Assembly: GCF_900113225.1 (NCBI RefSeq)
Contig: NZ_FOZE01000003.1
Coordinates: 682,001-746,000 of the forward strand
Origin: Mitsuaria sp. PDC51
GTDB lineage: Bacteria > Pseudomonadota > Gammaproteobacteria > Burkholderiales > Burkholderiaceae_C
Direction of reading: 5' to 3'
Length of the DNA stretch: 64,000 bases
Below, one piece after another: positions 36,162 through 46,236 of the stretch. A program made the position numbers and the translations under genes. The notes below the pieces were generated by a model, which was not told where the DNA came from, did no database searches, and worked only from the letters and a program-made list of their open reading frames with translations. Numbering within the stretch: the stretch's first letter is position 1; each line of letters begins with the position of its first letter.

Positions 36162-36180
36162 TCAGAGGGGAGCGAAGACC

Positions 36181-36888
36181 ATGACTGACAAGCATCTGTC
36201 CACCCAATTCGACGCCGAACTCAGCGGCATCTCCACCCGCGTGCTCGAGATGGGCGGCCTGGTCGAATCGCAGGTCGCGCAGGCCGTCGAGGCGCTGGGC
36301 ACCTTCAGCGGCGACATCGCCAGCCACGTCCTCAAGCAGGAAGAGATCGTCAACACGATGGAGATCGAGATCGATCGCGACCTGTCGACGATCATCGCCC
36401 GCCGCCAGCCGACGGCGCGCGACCTGCGCCTGCTGATCGCCGTGTCCAAGACGATCGCCAACCTCGAGCGCGTCGGCGACGAGGCCGCCCGCATCGCCCG
36501 CACCGTGCAGCGCCTGATCAACACCGGCGTGTCCAGCCGGCTGCGCCTGCCGATGTCGGACCTGTCGTACGAGGCCGAGCTGGCCACCGCGCAGCTGCGC
36601 AAGGCGCTGGACGCGTTCGCGCGGCTGGACGTGGACCGCGCGCTGGAGGTGCTCAAGGCCGACGACCAGATCGACAAGGAGTTCGACGGCCTGATGCGCA
36701 AGCTCATCACCTACATGATGGAAGACCCGCGCACCATCTCGTCGTCGATCGACCTGGTCTTCGTGGCCAAGGCGATCGAGCGCGTGGGCGACCATGCCAA
36801 GAACCTGGCCGAGGTCATCATCTACGTGGTCAAGGGCACCGACGTCCGCCACAACACGCCCGACGCCGTCGAGCACATGGTGCGCTGA
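36181..36888 (+). CDS. phoU: Phosphate signalling protein PhoU
   Basis: A 235-residue all-helical protein with two repeated three-helix halves; it links PstB activity to PhoR and keeps the Pho regulon off under phosphate plenty. IARRQPTARDLRLLIAVSKTIANLERVGDEAARIAR and FVAKAIERVGDHAKNLAEVIIYV are the two E-x-x-x-D metal/PhoR-contact repeats. It starts 19 bp after pstB with GGGGAG upstream, the usual pst-phoU order. Confidence 0.95.
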   Translation: MTDKHLSTQFDAELSGISTRVLEMGGLVESQVAQAVEALGTFSGDIASHVLKQEEIVNTMEIEIDRDLSTIIARRQPTARDLRLLIAVSKTIANLERVGDEAARIARTVQRLINTGVSSRLRLPMSDLSYEAELATAQLRKALDAFARLDVDRALEVLKADDQIDKEFDGLMRKLITYMMEDPRTISSSIDLVFVAKAIERVGDHAKNLAEVIIYVVKGTDVRHNTPDAVEHMVR

Positions 36889-36971
36889 GCACCGATCGCG
36901 ATCCTCCCGTGCGGCCCGGCCCCGATCGGGGTGCCAGGACCGGCGGGACCGAATAAGAGGAGTTACCCCGC

Positions 36972-37673
36972 ATGAGTCGCATCCTGGTCGTCGAGGACGA
37001 ATCCGCCATCGCTGAACTGATCTCCATCAACCTGCGCCACGCCGGTTATGAGGTCACGCTGGCCGGCAATGCCGAGCAGGCGCAATTGGAAGTGGACCGC
37101 GTGCTGCCGGATCTGGTCGTGCTCGACTGGATGCTGCCGGGCCAGACCGGCCTGGCGCTGGCGCGCCAATGGCGTGGCGCGACCCGCACCCGCGAGCTGC
37201 CCATCATCCTGCTGACGGCGCGCGCGGAGGAGGTCGACAAGGTCTCCGGCCTGGATGCCGGTGCCGACGACTACCTGACCAAGCCGTTCTCCACCAACGA
37301 GCTGCTGGCCCGCATCCGCGCGGTGCTGCGCCGCAAGGCGCCCGAGGCACTGGACACGGCGGTCGAGGTCGGCGGCCTGGTGCTGGACCCGGGCACGCGC
37401 CGCGTCAGCCGCGAGGGCGTGGAGGTCAAGCTCGGCCCGACCGAGTTCCGCCTGCTGCACTTCTTCATGACGCACCCGGAGCGCGTGCATAGCCGCTCGC
37501 AGTTGCTGGACCGCGTCTGGGGCGACCACGTGTTCATCGAGGAACGCACCGTCGACGTCCACGTCAAGCGCCTGCGCGAGGCGCTGGAGAAGGTCAGCTG
37601 CGCCCGCATGATCGAAACGGTGCGCGGCGCCGGCTACCGACTGACCCAGCAGAGCAGCGCCCTGTCGGCCTGA
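36972..37673 (+). CDS. phoB: Phosphate regulon response regulator PhoB
   Basis: A 233-residue OmpR/PhoB-type response regulator. The receiver domain (about 1-118) has the acidic pair EDE near the start, phospho-acceptor Asp in LVVLDWMLPG (about residue 54) and Lys in YLTKPFSTNELL. The winged-helix DNA-binding domain (about 135-228) contains GPTEFRLLHFFMTHPERVHSRSQLLDRVWG and ERTVDVHVKRLREAL. AGAGGAG precedes the ATG. It activates pstS through the Pho box. Confidence 0.96.
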   Translation: MSRILVVEDESAIAELISINLRHAGYEVTLAGNAEQAQLEVDRVLPDLVVLDWMLPGQTGLALARQWRGATRTRELPIILLTARAEEVDKVSGLDAGADDYLTKPFSTNELLARIRAVLRRKAPEALDTAVEVGGLVLDPGTRRVSREGVEVKLGPTEFRLLHFFMTHPERVHSRSQLLDRVWGDHVFIEERTVDVHVKRLREALEKVSCARMIETVRGAGYRLTQQSSALSA

Positions 37674-37683
37674 GGACGCGTCC

Positions 37684-39063
37684 ATGGCATGGATGTTGTC
37701 GCGGGTGCTGATGCTGGTGCTGGGCACCGGCGTGGCGGGGGGGCTAGGCTACTGGTTGGGGGAATGGATGCGGATGCCGCAGCTGGCGGCGGCGCTGGCC
37801 GCGGCGGCGGCCGTCATCCTGATGGCCGTCTGGGACGCGGCGCGGGCGCATCGGCTGGTGACCTGGCTGCGCGGCGACCAGAACGACGATGCGCCCCGGC
37901 TTGGCGGCCTGTGGGGCGAGATGGCTTACCGCGTCGAACGCGGCCTGCGCGACCGGGAGCGCCGCTACGACCGCGAGCGCCAGCAGCTCGAGCAGTTCCT
38001 GCTGGCGATCGAGGCTTCCCCCAATGGCGTGATCCTGCTCGACGGCCAGGACCACATCCAATGGTGCAACGTCGTCGCCGGCGACCATTTCTCGCTGGAC
38101 CCGCAGCGCGACAAGCTGCAGCGGATCACCAACCTGGTCCGGTATCCCGCCTTCGTCTCCTACCTGCAGAACGGCAACTTCCAGCAGCCGCTGACGCTGA
38201 CCAACACCCGCGCGAAATCCACGCTGCAGGTGCTGGTGCGCGATTACGGCGTCGGCGGGGAGTCGCGCAAGCTGGTGCTGTCGCTGGATGTGACGGACCG
38301 CGAGCGCAACGAGGCGATGCGGCGTGATTTCGTCGCCAACGTGTCGCATGAGATCCGCACGCCGCTGACGGTGCTGGCCGGCTTCATCGAGACCATGGCC
38401 AGCCTGCAACTGACCGAAGCCGAGCGCAAGCGCGTGCTGCACCTGATGCAGCAGCAGACGACGCGGATGCAGACCCTGGTCGGTGACCTGCTGACGCTGG
38501 CGCAGCTCGAGGGCAGTCCGCGGCCGGCCGCCGATCACTGGATCGCGCTGGATCCGCTGCTGGCGCGCGTCGGCGCCGACGCGCAGGCGCTGTCCAGCGG
38601 GCGGCATGAACTGGTCTGCGAGCGCCAGACTGGCGTCGAGCTGGCGGGCGTCGAGACCGAAATCCTCAGCGCGATCGCCAACCTGGTCAGCAACGCGGTG
38701 CGCTACACGCCGGAAGGCGGGCGCATCGAGCTGCAATGGCGCTGGACGCCGGACCATGGCGGCGAGATCTCGGTGATCGACAACGGCCCCGGCATCGCGC
38801 GCGAGCACCTGCCGCGGCTCACGGAGCGCTTCTATCGCGTCGACGGCAGCCGCTCGCGCGATACCGGCGGCACCGGGCTGGGACTGTCCATCGTCAAGCA
38901 CGTGGTCCAGCGCCATGGCGGGGAACTGCGCATCGACAGCGAGCCGGGCAAGGGCTCCAGCTTCCGGCTCAAGTTCCCGGCCACGCGCGTCCGGTTGGCG
39001 GATTCGCCGGCGATGGGGGATGAGGCCGCCCCGGCGGCGCTGGCGGGCGGCGAAGGGCTCTGA
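37684..39063 (+). CDS. phoR: Phosphate regulon sensor histidine kinase PhoR
   Basis: A 459-residue sensor kinase of the PhoR type. Two N-terminal membrane helices (about 3-20 and 32-50) come before a charged region and a PAS-like domain (about 100-195). The H-box is NVSHEIRTPLTVLAGF (about residue 221), followed by the N box (NLVSNAVRYTPEGG), G1 (VIDNGPGI) and G2 (GTGLGLSIVKHV). It starts 10 bp after phoB. Senses phosphate indirectly via PstSCAB-PhoU and phosphorylates PhoB. Confidence 0.95.
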   Translation: MAWMLSRVLMLVLGTGVAGGLGYWLGEWMRMPQLAAALAAAAAVILMAVWDAARAHRLVTWLRGDQNDDAPRLGGLWGEMAYRVERGLRDRERRYDRERQQLEQFLLAIEASPNGVILLDGQDHIQWCNVVAGDHFSLDPQRDKLQRITNLVRYPAFVSYLQNGNFQQPLTLTNTRAKSTLQVLVRDYGVGGESRKLVLSLDVTDRERNEAMRRDFVANVSHEIRTPLTVLAGFIETMASLQLTEAERKRVLHLMQQQTTRMQTLVGDLLTLAQLEGSPRPAADHWIALDPLLARVGADAQALSSGRHELVCERQTGVELAGVETEILSAIANLVSNAVRYTPEGGRIELQWRWTPDHGGEISVIDNGPGIAREHLPRLTERFYRVDGSRSRDTGGTGLGLSIVKHVVQRHGGELRIDSEPGKGSSFRLKFPATRVRLADSPAMGDEAAPAALAGGEGL

Positions 39064-39085
39064 GGCGCGGCGGCGTCGGGAAGGC

Positions 39086-40735
39086 TCAGCGGTCCTTCTG
39101 CATGACCAGGTAGGTGGCGAAGCGGTCCGTCGGGCGGCGGACGACGCCCAGGACCTTCCAGCCGCTCGGCGGCGTCGGCGTGCCTTCGGCCTGCACCGAG
39201 ATCGCGATCGAGCAGGCGGTGGCGGCCAGGTTCTGGGTGGCATCGACGCGCCAGTGGCCCTGGAACTCCAGCGCGGCCAGCGCATGCGTCGGCAGGCTCG
39301 GCGCGGCGATGCAGTCGACATCTCTCGGCACGTGCGCCGCGATGCGGTCGACCAGCGGCTTGTTGCTGCGCGCGTAGTTCAGCGGATGCAGGCCCAGGGT
39401 CATCGCCAGCAACCAGGCCAGCGCCACGCCGCCGGCCGGCAGCGCCAGGCTCTTCCAGATCGCGTGGCGGTGGCGGGCGGTGCGCCAGCGCACCAGCCAC
39501 AACCAGGCCAGGGTGCCCAGCAGGGCCAGCACGAAGGTGAGCAGGCTGAATTCCGGCTCATAGCCCTGGGCCAGCTTGCGGACGTTGGCCAGGAACTTGG
39601 CCGGCCAGCCAACCTGCAGCGCGGTGTAGTACAGCCACAGGAAGATCGCGCCGGCGGTGAAGAAGAACACCGAGAACCAGTCGAGCAGCGCGCTCGCGCT
39701 GCGCTGGAAGGTCGGCAGCGCGAAGCTCGCCAGCACCGCCAGCGGCGGCAGCGCGAGCAGCATGGCGCGGTCGTCGGCGCCCATCAGCAGGCTGGTCAGC
39801 AGCGGTACCAGCGAGGCCAACAGCGGCACGGACAGGTGGCGCCGCATCAGGTGCGAGCGCCAGCGCCACAGCGACCAGGCCGCCAGCGGCCAGGCCGGCC
39901 AGCAGAACCAGCCCAGCAGGCGCAGCCAGTCCAGCACGCTGCGTTCGCTGGCCTTGACGCGCCAGGCCCAGCCATGCATCGGCCAGGCCACGAGCGCCGC
40001 CAACGCCATCGCGCCGAGGATCCACGGCAGGAACTTGCGGGCGTCCTCGTAGGTCGAGCGGTAACACAGCCACAGCGCGCCGATGGACAGCGCCAGCGCG
40101 ACGGCCGGCGCGCCGCTGGTCGCGAGCACCGGCAGCGCGGTGAACATCGCGGCGCGCGCCTTCCCTCTGCGGAAGGGGAGCGCCGCGAGGCTGTAGACGA
40201 AGAGGGTGATGCCCAGCAGTTGGAGGATCTCGGGCGTGATCTCGTGGCCCAGGCGCAGCAGGCCGACGCTGGCGATCAGCGCCAGCAGGCAGCCGTCGGC
40301 CATGGCGCGGGCGTAGTCAACCGCATGGGCCTCGCCGCCGAAGGCGAAGGCGACCGGCTGGGCGGCCTCGGTGCGGGCCAGGTGCAGGCAGCTGTACCAG
40401 GCCAGCGCCAGCACCGCCGCCAGCATCAGACCGAAGGGGATGCGTGCCGCCACCGAGGGCTCCAGGAAAGGCAGCAGCTTGATGCCCAGCGCGCCGACCC
40501 AGTAGGGCAGCAGGCCGCCATCCGCGGGCAGGCCGGCGATCGCCGGCTGCAGCCACGGCGCGTGACCCTGCGCGATGCTGGCGATGAAGCCGTAGGCGGT
40601 GAGATCGGCGTTGCGCCACGGGTCACGGCCAAACAGGCCGGGCAGCACGTAGGCCGCGCACAGCAGCAGCAGGGCCCAGCGAGGGATCGGGTGCGTGCTG
40701 CGCTCGGCCACGACGGCCGGGGTGGGCAGATTCAT
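39086..40735 (-). CDS. Polytopic membrane protein, ArnT/GT-C glycosyltransferase-like
   Basis: A 549-residue inner-membrane protein with about eleven hydrophobic helices. The early motif RDPWRNADLTAYGFI resembles the first-loop D-E/D-x segment of GT-C/ArnT-type enzymes that transfer sugars from polyprenyl phosphate carriers, and a soluble tail of about 110 residues follows the last helix. The acceptor is unknown and the acidic motif is weaker than in ArnT, so the function is only likely. It is convergent with phoR. Many Burkholderiales genomes have a homologous gene nearby. Confidence 0.6.
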   Translation of the reverse strand: MNLPTPAVVAERSTHPIPRWALLLLCAAYVLPGLFGRDPWRNADLTAYGFIASIAQGHAPWLQPAIAGLPADGGLLPYWVGALGIKLLPFLEPSVAARIPFGLMLAAVLALAWYSCLHLARTEAAQPVAFAFGGEAHAVDYARAMADGCLLALIASVGLLRLGHEITPEILQLLGITLFVYSLAALPFRRGKARAAMFTALPVLATSGAPAVALALSIGALWLCYRSTYEDARKFLPWILGAMALAALVAWPMHGWAWRVKASERSVLDWLRLLGWFCWPAWPLAAWSLWRWRSHLMRRHLSVPLLASLVPLLTSLLMGADDRAMLLALPPLAVLASFALPTFQRSASALLDWFSVFFFTAGAIFLWLYYTALQVGWPAKFLANVRKLAQGYEPEFSLLTFVLALLGTLAWLWLVRWRTARHRHAIWKSLALPAGGVALAWLLAMTLGLHPLNYARSNKPLVDRIAAHVPRDVDCIAAPSLPTHALAALEFQGHWRVDATQNLAATACSIAISVQAEGTPTPPSGWKVLGVVRRPTDRFATYLVMQKDR

Positions 40736-40913
40736 GCGCGTCTGTCTCGTTGTCGTTGTGAATGCCGGTGCGCATCATGCCGCAGCTTCGGTGCCCTCGG
40801 GACGACTCTGCTGACAGCGCACGGTAAAGGGCTCGAGGGCCGCGACGCGCTGTCCCGGGCGGGAGCGACGCGGCGCCGGCGGGCCGGAAGGCGTGACGCC
40901 GCGCGGCGCCATG

Positions 40914-40940
40914 AAAAAAGGCAGCCGGTGTGGCTGCCTT
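40914..40940 (-). terminator. Rho-independent terminator after rpmE2
   Basis: Minus strand: AAGGCAGCC / GGCTGCCTT stem with a 5-nt loop, then six T's, 40 bases after the rpmE2 stop. Confidence 0.85.
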
Positions 40941-40979
40941 CTTCGCGGGGACCGGAGAGCATCCGGTCGGGGAGGGCGC

Positions 40980-41243
40980 TCAGGCCTTCTTGCGCAGGTT
41001 CGCAAACTTGTTGCGGAACTTCTCGACGCGGCCACCCAGGCTGTCGACGCTCTTCTGCGTGCCGGTGTAGAACGGGTGCGATTCGCTGGAGGTTTCCAGC
41101 TTGACCAGCGGCAGTTCGCGGCCGTCGTCCAGCTTGATCGATTCCTTGGTCACCACCGTCGAGCGGATGATGAACTGGGCGCCGTTGGACTGGTCCACGA
41201 AGACCACGTCACGGTAGTTGGGGTGAATGCCTTCTTTGGCCAT
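40980..41243 (-). CDS. rpmE2: 50S ribosomal protein L31 type B
   Basis: An 87-residue ribosomal protein of the large subunit. The start ATG at 41243 gives [15 protein letters not shown], the family N-terminus; GAGG lies upstream. There is no CxxC zinc motif, which marks the zinc-independent type B form. [29 protein letters not shown] is the conserved C-terminal part. It follows rho on the same strand, as in many Burkholderiales. Confidence 0.93.
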   Translation of the reverse strand: MAKEGIHPNYRDVVFVDQSNGAQFIIRSTVVTKESIKLDDGRELPLVKLETSSESHPFYTGTQKSVDSLGGRVEKFRNKFANLRKKA

Positions 41244-41334
41244 CTCGCTTACCTCGCTGCAGTGCCGCCAGCCACACCGCCCCTTGCAGTGCACTTGTCG
41301 ACAGCGGAAAAACGCGGAGTATAGCTGAAATGAA

Positions 41335-41359
41335 GGAAGCCGCCCAGAGGGCGGCTTCC
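41335..41359 (-). terminator. Terminator after rho
   Basis: 11-bp stem GGAAGCCGCCC / GGGCGGCTTCC with 3-nt loop, 24 bases after the rho stop; minus-strand T-rich tail TTCATTT is imperfect. Confidence 0.6.
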
Positions 41360-41383
41360 GTGAAGTCCTTGGCAGGGCCGGTA

Positions 41384-42646
41384 TCAGCCGCCTCTGCGCA
41401 TCATGTCGAAGAAGTCGTGGTTGTTCTTCGAGGACTTCATCTTGTCGAGGATGAACTCCATCGCCTCGATCTCGTCCATCGGGTAGAGCAGCTTGCGCAG
41501 GATCCAGGCCTTCTGGAGGATCTCCGGCTTGAGCAGCAGTTCCTCGCGGCGCGTGCCCGACTTGTTCAGCAGGATCGACGGGTAGACCCGCTTCTCGGCC
41601 ATGCGGCGATCCAGGTGGATCTCGCAGTTGCCGGTGCCCTTGAACTCTTCGTAGATCACCTCGTCCATCTTGGAGCCGGTGTCCACCAGCGCGGTGCCGA
41701 TGATGGTCAGCGAGCCGCCTTCCTCGATGTTGCGCGCCGCGCCGAAGAAGCGCTTGGGGCGCTGCAGCGCGTTGGCGTCCACGCCGCCGGTCAGCACCTT
41801 GCCGGAGCTGGGCAGCACGTTGTTGTAGGCGCGGGCCAGGCGGGTGATCGAGTCCAGCAGGATGATCACGTCCTTTCTCAGCTCGACCAGGCGCTTGGCG
41901 CGCTCGATGACCATCTCGGCGACCTGCACGTGGCGGGCGGCCGGTTCGTCGAAGGTGGAGCTGATGACCTCGCCGCGCACGGTGCGCTGCATCTCGGTCA
42001 CTTCCTCGGGGCGCTCGTCCACCAGCAGCACCATCAGGTGGGCGTCGGGATAGTTGGCCGCGATCGAGTGCGCCAGGTGCTGCATCATCATCGTCTTGCC
42101 CGACTTGGGCGGCGCGACGAGCAGCGCGCGCTGGCCCTTACCGAGCGGGGCGATCAGGTCGATGATGCGGCTGGTGATGTTGTCCTCGCCGCGGATGTCG
42201 CGCTCGAGCTTGAACTGCTCCTTCGGGAAGAGCGGCGTCAAGTTCTCGAACATGATCTTGTGCTTGGACTCCTCCGGCGTCAGGCCGTTGACGCGGTCCA
42301 CCTTCACCAGCGCGAAGTAGCGTTCGCCGTCCTTGGGGACGCGGACCTCGCCTTCGATCATGTCGCCGGTGTGCAGGTTGAAGCGGCGGATCTGGCTCGG
42401 CGACAGGTAGATGTCGTCGGTGGACGCCATGTAGCTGGTCTCGGGCGAGCGCAGGAAGCCGAAGCCGTCCGGCAGCACTTCCAGCACGCCGTCGCCGAAG
42501 ACCTGTTCGCCGGCCTTGGCGCGCTTTTTCATGATCGCGAACATCAGCTCCTGCTTGCGCATGCGAGCGACGTTGTCGATCTCCAGCTCTTCGCCCATTT
42601 TGATCAGGGCGGAGACGTGAAGCGCCTTCAGTTCAGAAAGATGCAT
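41384..42646 (-). CDS. rho: Transcription termination factor Rho
   Basis: A 420-residue hexameric RNA helicase that ends untranslated transcripts. The N-terminal RNA-binding OSB domain (about 50-125) has [20 protein letters not shown]. Walker [13 protein letters not shown] is near residue 180, Walker [18 protein letters not shown] near 260, and the Q/R-loop region [27 protein letters not shown] follows. Length and motifs are normal. A long leader of about 230 bases precedes it. Confidence 0.97.
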   Translation of the reverse strand: MHLSELKALHVSALIKMGEELEIDNVARMRKQELMFAIMKKRAKAGEQVFGDGVLEVLPDGFGFLRSPETSYMASTDDIYLSPSQIRRFNLHTGDMIEGEVRVPKDGERYFALVKVDRVNGLTPEESKHKIMFENLTPLFPKEQFKLERDIRGEDNITSRIIDLIAPLGKGQRALLVAPPKSGKTMMMQHLAHSIAANYPDAHLMVLLVDERPEEVTEMQRTVRGEVISSTFDEPAARHVQVAEMVIERAKRLVELRKDVIILLDSITRLARAYNNVLPSSGKVLTGGVDANALQRPKRFFGAARNIEEGGSLTIIGTALVDTGSKMDEVIYEEFKGTGNCEIHLDRRMAEKRVYPSILLNKSGTRREELLLKPEILQKAWILRKLLYPMDEIEAMEFILDKMKSSKNNHDFFDMMRRGG

Positions 42647-42881
42647 GGGGGGGTTGACCCGGTCTGTCGTCCAGAGCCTGCCAAGGCCAGGGACACAAAC
42701 AACGGCGAGCCCAAGGGACGCGCTGCCGCGTTGCTGCGGACGGAGAGGATGCGTGGAGACTTGGGCGCCGAGTCCACGCGCTCACCCGGAACGTCGACGG
42801 CGTCCGAGGACGCCGCGCTGCCCGGGAGGGCGTGTTGGCAAGTTGTCCACCGGAGCCGCATGGGCCCCGGCGGATCGGATG

Positions 42882-42912
42882 ATTATAGGTGGGCGTCCAG
42901 GAACGACGTCAA
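42882..42912 (-). promoter_or_regulatory. Likely rho promoter inside the end of trxA
   Basis: Minus strand TTGACG (42912-42907), 19-nt spacer, exact TATAAT (42887-42882). It would give a leader of about 230 nt before rho, in keeping with known autogenous attenuation of rho. Confidence 0.5.
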
Positions 42913-43212
42913 CTGGGCCTTGGACAGGGCGCCGACCTTGGTGGCGGCGAGCTGGCCGCCCTTGAACAGCATCAGCGTCGGGATGCCGCGGATGCCGAAC
43001 TTGGCGGGCACCTCGCGGTTGTCGTCGACGTTGAGCTTGGCGATCTGCAGCCGGTCGCCGTAGTCCTTGGCCACTTCGTCCAGGATGGGGGCGATCATCT
43101 TGCAGGGGCCGCACCACTCGGCCCAGTAGTCCACCAGCACGGGCTTGTCGGACTGGATGACGTCGCTGTCGAACGAGGCGTCGGAGATGTGTTTGATCTG
43201 TTCGCTGCTCAT
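42883..43212 (-). CDS. trxA: Thioredoxin
   Basis: A 109-residue thioredoxin 1-type disulfide reductase. The start at 43212 gives [19 protein letters not shown]; longer frames have no family residues. [19 protein letters not shown] carries the WCGPC active site (Cys about 34 and 37) and [11 protein letters not shown] has the cis-proline. It reduces cytoplasmic disulfides including ribonucleotide reductase and methionine sulfoxide reductase. It sits ahead of rho, as in many beta- and gamma-proteobacteria. Confidence 0.96.
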   Translation of the reverse strand: MSSEQIKHISDASFDSDVIQSDKPVLVDYWAEWCGPCKMIAPILDEVAKDYGDRLQIAKLNVDDNREVPAKFGIRGIPTLMLFKGGQLAATKVGALSKAQLTSFLDAHL

Positions 43213-43440
43213 GGAGATGGTCCTTGCGTGATGTCCCTGCCGGGCGGATGCCTCGGGATGGGCGGCCGGCCGGGCGACAATATGTGCCGCCTCGGGAGCC
43301 CCAGGGTTGCAGGGCGAGCGACGATTCTCACACAAGCCCGGAAACCTCGGCCCGAGTAGGCGCTCCAGCCACATGACGGTGCGCAGGGCGGATCTCAAGG
43401 CGCGGGTGCCGAGGATTTCGCTATCGTCGCGATTCGCGGA

Positions 43441-46236
43441 ATGCCGCCGTCCCACCCCTCAATCCCTCCTTCGCCAGAGTCCGCCACCGCCTTGACGCCT
43501 CAGTCGACCCCGCCGATGCCCCCGCCGATGCCCCGGACGACGTCCGCTCCGGACCTGCCGCCGTCGCTCCCGCGCGCGACGGCGACCGTCGACTTCCCGT
43601 TGCTGCCCGCCCACACCAGTGCCGCGATCTGGGACGGCGTCGCGCGCCGCGCCGCGCAGTGGCTGGAGGCCAACGGCCTGGCGGCCCGCGACGCGGTGCT
43701 GCTGCTGCCCTTCGCGCAGCACCTGCAGCCCGCCCGGCTGGCCTGGATGAAACTCTCGCGCTGGCAGCCGCGCATCGAGACAACCCGCAGCCTGGCTTCG
43801 GCGCTGGGCCCGAGCCCGCTCCCGCAGGCTCGCCAGATCACCGGCGACGCCGCCATCGACGCCCTGGCCGCGCGCGCGCTGCTGCGAAGCCAGAGCTGGG
43901 CCGAGGCGCTGCGCGAGCAGGACCCGCGGGCCCACGACGCGGCGGTGCTGCGGCTGGTCGAATCCGCGCATGCGCTGGCACGCGAGGCGACGCTGCGGGA
44001 TCCGGCGCGGCGCGCGGCTTTCTGGGACGACGGCCGGCTGGCGCTGGCGCAGCAGGGCGGCGTCGGTCACCTGGAGCGCGCGCTGCTGGCGGTCGCGCTC
44101 GAATGGGCGGCCGCCGACGGCCGCGCGCCGGCGACCGATGCGCTCTTCCACCTACGCCCCAGCGCCTGGCTCCACCTGCAATGCGGCGGGCCCGATGCGC
44201 TGGCCGAGGCGCTGCTGGCGAGCGCCGAGGCGGCCGGCATCCCCTGCCTGCGCCTGAACGCCGACCTGCCGCTGGACACGGCCTTCGACGGCGGCGCGCC
44301 GGTCGGGCGGCTGGAGCAGGCGGTCTGCGAGGACTTCGAGGACCTCGCGCAGTGCAGCGCCGCGTCGGTGCTGGACCACCTGCAGGCCGGGCGCGCGCCG
44401 GTCGCGCTGATCGCGCAGGACCGCGTGCTACTGCGCCGGGTGCGCGCGCTGCTGGAGCGGCAGGGCCTGGGCATCAAGGACGAGACCGGCTGGACGCTCG
44501 CCACCACCGCGCCGGCCGCGCAGCTGATGGCGCTGCTGCGCGCGGCGCGGCGCGAGGCGACGGTCGACGAATGGCTGGCCTGGCTGAAGACGCCGCTGGC
44601 GGCGTCGCTGCGGGAACACGGCGGCAGCGCGTCGCTGAGCGCGCTGGAGGGTCACTGCCGCAAGCGCGGCTGGTCCTCGCCGCAGGCGGTGCGCGCCGAG
44701 CGCCTGCCCGCCGGCAGCGCGCGCCTGTGGACGGCCGCGCGCGAGGCGCTGGCGCCGCTGCAGCTGCGCGGCGCGCAGGCGCTCGAGCAATGGATCGCCG
44801 CGCTGACGCAGACGCTGCAGCAGCTCGGCGCCGACGAGCAGCTCAAGCGCCAGCCGGCCGGCGGGCCGCAGGTGCTGGATGCGCTCTGGCTGAGCAAGAC
44901 GCCCTGGCCGGGATCCGGGCACGAGGCGGTGCTGCGGGAGGCGCAGCTGAGCGCGGCGGAGTTCGTCGACTGGGTGTCGCAGACGCTCGAGGCGGGCGAG
45001 TACAAGCCGCCGCTGGAGGGCGGGCTGCAGGTCATGATCACGCCGCTCGCGCGGACGATGCTGCGCCCGTTCGGCGCCATCGTGCTGCCCGGCGCGGACG
45101 CCGCGACGCTCGGGCCGGTGCCGCCCGGCCCGGCCTTGATCGGCGACGGGCTGGCGCGCCAGCTGGGCCTGCCGACGGCCGAGGACAAGCGCCAGGCGCT
45201 CGCCTGGCAGTTCGCGCAGCTGCTGCGGGCGCCGGCGGTGACGCTGCTGCGCCGCGGTCACCTGGGCAGCGAGCCGCTGGCGGCCAGTCCGCTGCTGGAG
45301 CGGCTCGAACTGGCGCTGCGGGCGGTGGGAGCGAGCTTGCCGGCGTGGCGCGATCCTCGCATCGAGGTGGCCGTGCAGGCCGCGCCGGCGGACCGCGCCG
45401 CGGCGCGCGCCGGCGGGCGGCTGCCGGCGGCGCTGAGCGCCAGCGCGGTGGAGGCGCTGCGCCAGTGCCCGTACCAGTTCTTCGCCCGCGTGCTGCTGGG
45501 GCTGCGCGAGGCCAACGAGCTCGAGGTCCAGGCCGACAAGCGCGACTACGGCACCTGGCTGCATGCGGTGCTGCACCAGTTCCACACCGAGCGGGTAGAG
45601 GGACTCGACCCGGCGCTCGACGACGCCGCGCGGCTGCAGCGCGCGGCGCAGGACCAGATGCGCGAGCTGGGGCTGGCGCCGGCGGAGTTCCTGCCGTATT
45701 CGGCGAGCTTCGCGCGCTTCCTGCCGGCCTACCTGGACTGGCTGGCCGAGCGGGAGTCCGAGGGACAGCGCTTCGAGCGCGGCGAGGTCGATCGCCGCGT
45801 GCGTCCGTGGGCCGGGATCGAGCCGGCGCTGGAGGACCTGGCGCTGCTGGGCCGCATCGACCGGGTGGACGGGTCGCCCGAGGGGCAGTTGCTCGTCGAC
45901 TACAAGACCGGCAGCGTCAAGGGCCTCAAGGACAAGGTCGCGAATCCGCTCGAGGATACGCAGCTCGCCGTTTATGCCGTATTGATGGGGCATTCGGGCT
46001 CCAACGCACCGCTCCGCGCGCAATACCTGGCCCTGGACGATTCAAAGGGCATCACCCCGATCGAGCACGAGGACGTCGCCACCACCGCCGCCGTCATGCT
46101 GGACGGCCTGCGCGGCGACCTGATGGCCATCCACGCGGGCGATCCGCTGCCCGCGCTGGGCGAGGGCGTCGCCTGCGCCTACTGCGAGATGCGTGGCCTG
46201 TGCCGTCGCGACGATTGGGAAGGAGCCGCGCCGTGA
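43441..46236 (+). CDS. AddB-like RecB-family exonuclease subunit
   Basis: A 931-residue protein paired with an AddA-like helicase; together they should resect double-strand breaks for recombination. The N-terminal 50 residues are Pro/Ser-rich. The helicase-like region lacks a Walker A motif (inactive, as in AddB). The C-terminal PD-(D/E)XK nuclease core (about 660-930) has [10 protein letters not shown] and LLVDYKTG, and the end [12 protein letters not shown] contains cysteines that in AddB hold an iron-sulfur cluster. The first ATG is assumed; a shorter start is possible. Confidence 0.85.
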   Translation: MPPSHPSIPPSPESATALTPQSTPPMPPPMPRTTSAPDLPPSLPRATATVDFPLLPAHTSAAIWDGVARRAAQWLEANGLAARDAVLLLPFAQHLQPARLAWMKLSRWQPRIETTRSLASALGPSPLPQARQITGDAAIDALAARALLRSQSWAEALREQDPRAHDAAVLRLVESAHALAREATLRDPARRAAFWDDGRLALAQQGGVGHLERALLAVALEWAAADGRAPATDALFHLRPSAWLHLQCGGPDALAEALLASAEAAGIPCLRLNADLPLDTAFDGGAPVGRLEQAVCEDFEDLAQCSAASVLDHLQAGRAPVALIAQDRVLLRRVRALLERQGLGIKDETGWTLATTAPAAQLMALLRAARREATVDEWLAWLKTPLAASLREHGGSASLSALEGHCRKRGWSSPQAVRAERLPAGSARLWTAAREALAPLQLRGAQALEQWIAALTQTLQQLGADEQLKRQPAGGPQVLDALWLSKTPWPGSGHEAVLREAQLSAAEFVDWVSQTLEAGEYKPPLEGGLQVMITPLARTMLRPFGAIVLPGADAATLGPVPPGPALIGDGLARQLGLPTAEDKRQALAWQFAQLLRAPAVTLLRRGHLGSEPLAASPLLERLELALRAVGASLPAWRDPRIEVAVQAAPADRAAARAGGRLPAALSASAVEALRQCPYQFFARVLLGLREANELEVQADKRDYGTWLHAVLHQFHTERVEGLDPALDDAARLQRAAQDQMRELGLAPAEFLPYSASFARFLPAYLDWLAERESEGQRFERGEVDRRVRPWAGIEPALEDLALLGRIDRVDGSPEGQLLVDYKTGSVKGLKDKVANPLEDTQLAVYAVLMGHSGSNAPLRAQYLALDDSKGITPIEHEDVATTAAVMLDGLRGDLMAIHAGDPLPALGEGVACAYCEMRGLCRRDDWEGAAP

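Noticed and set aside
43659-46232. An open frame continuous with the AddA-like gene, which could be read as a 2000-residue protein
   Set aside because: It overlaps the whole AddB-like gene in another frame, has Ala/Gly/Arg-rich nonsense composition, and a GTG with AGGAG at 46233 is a proper start.
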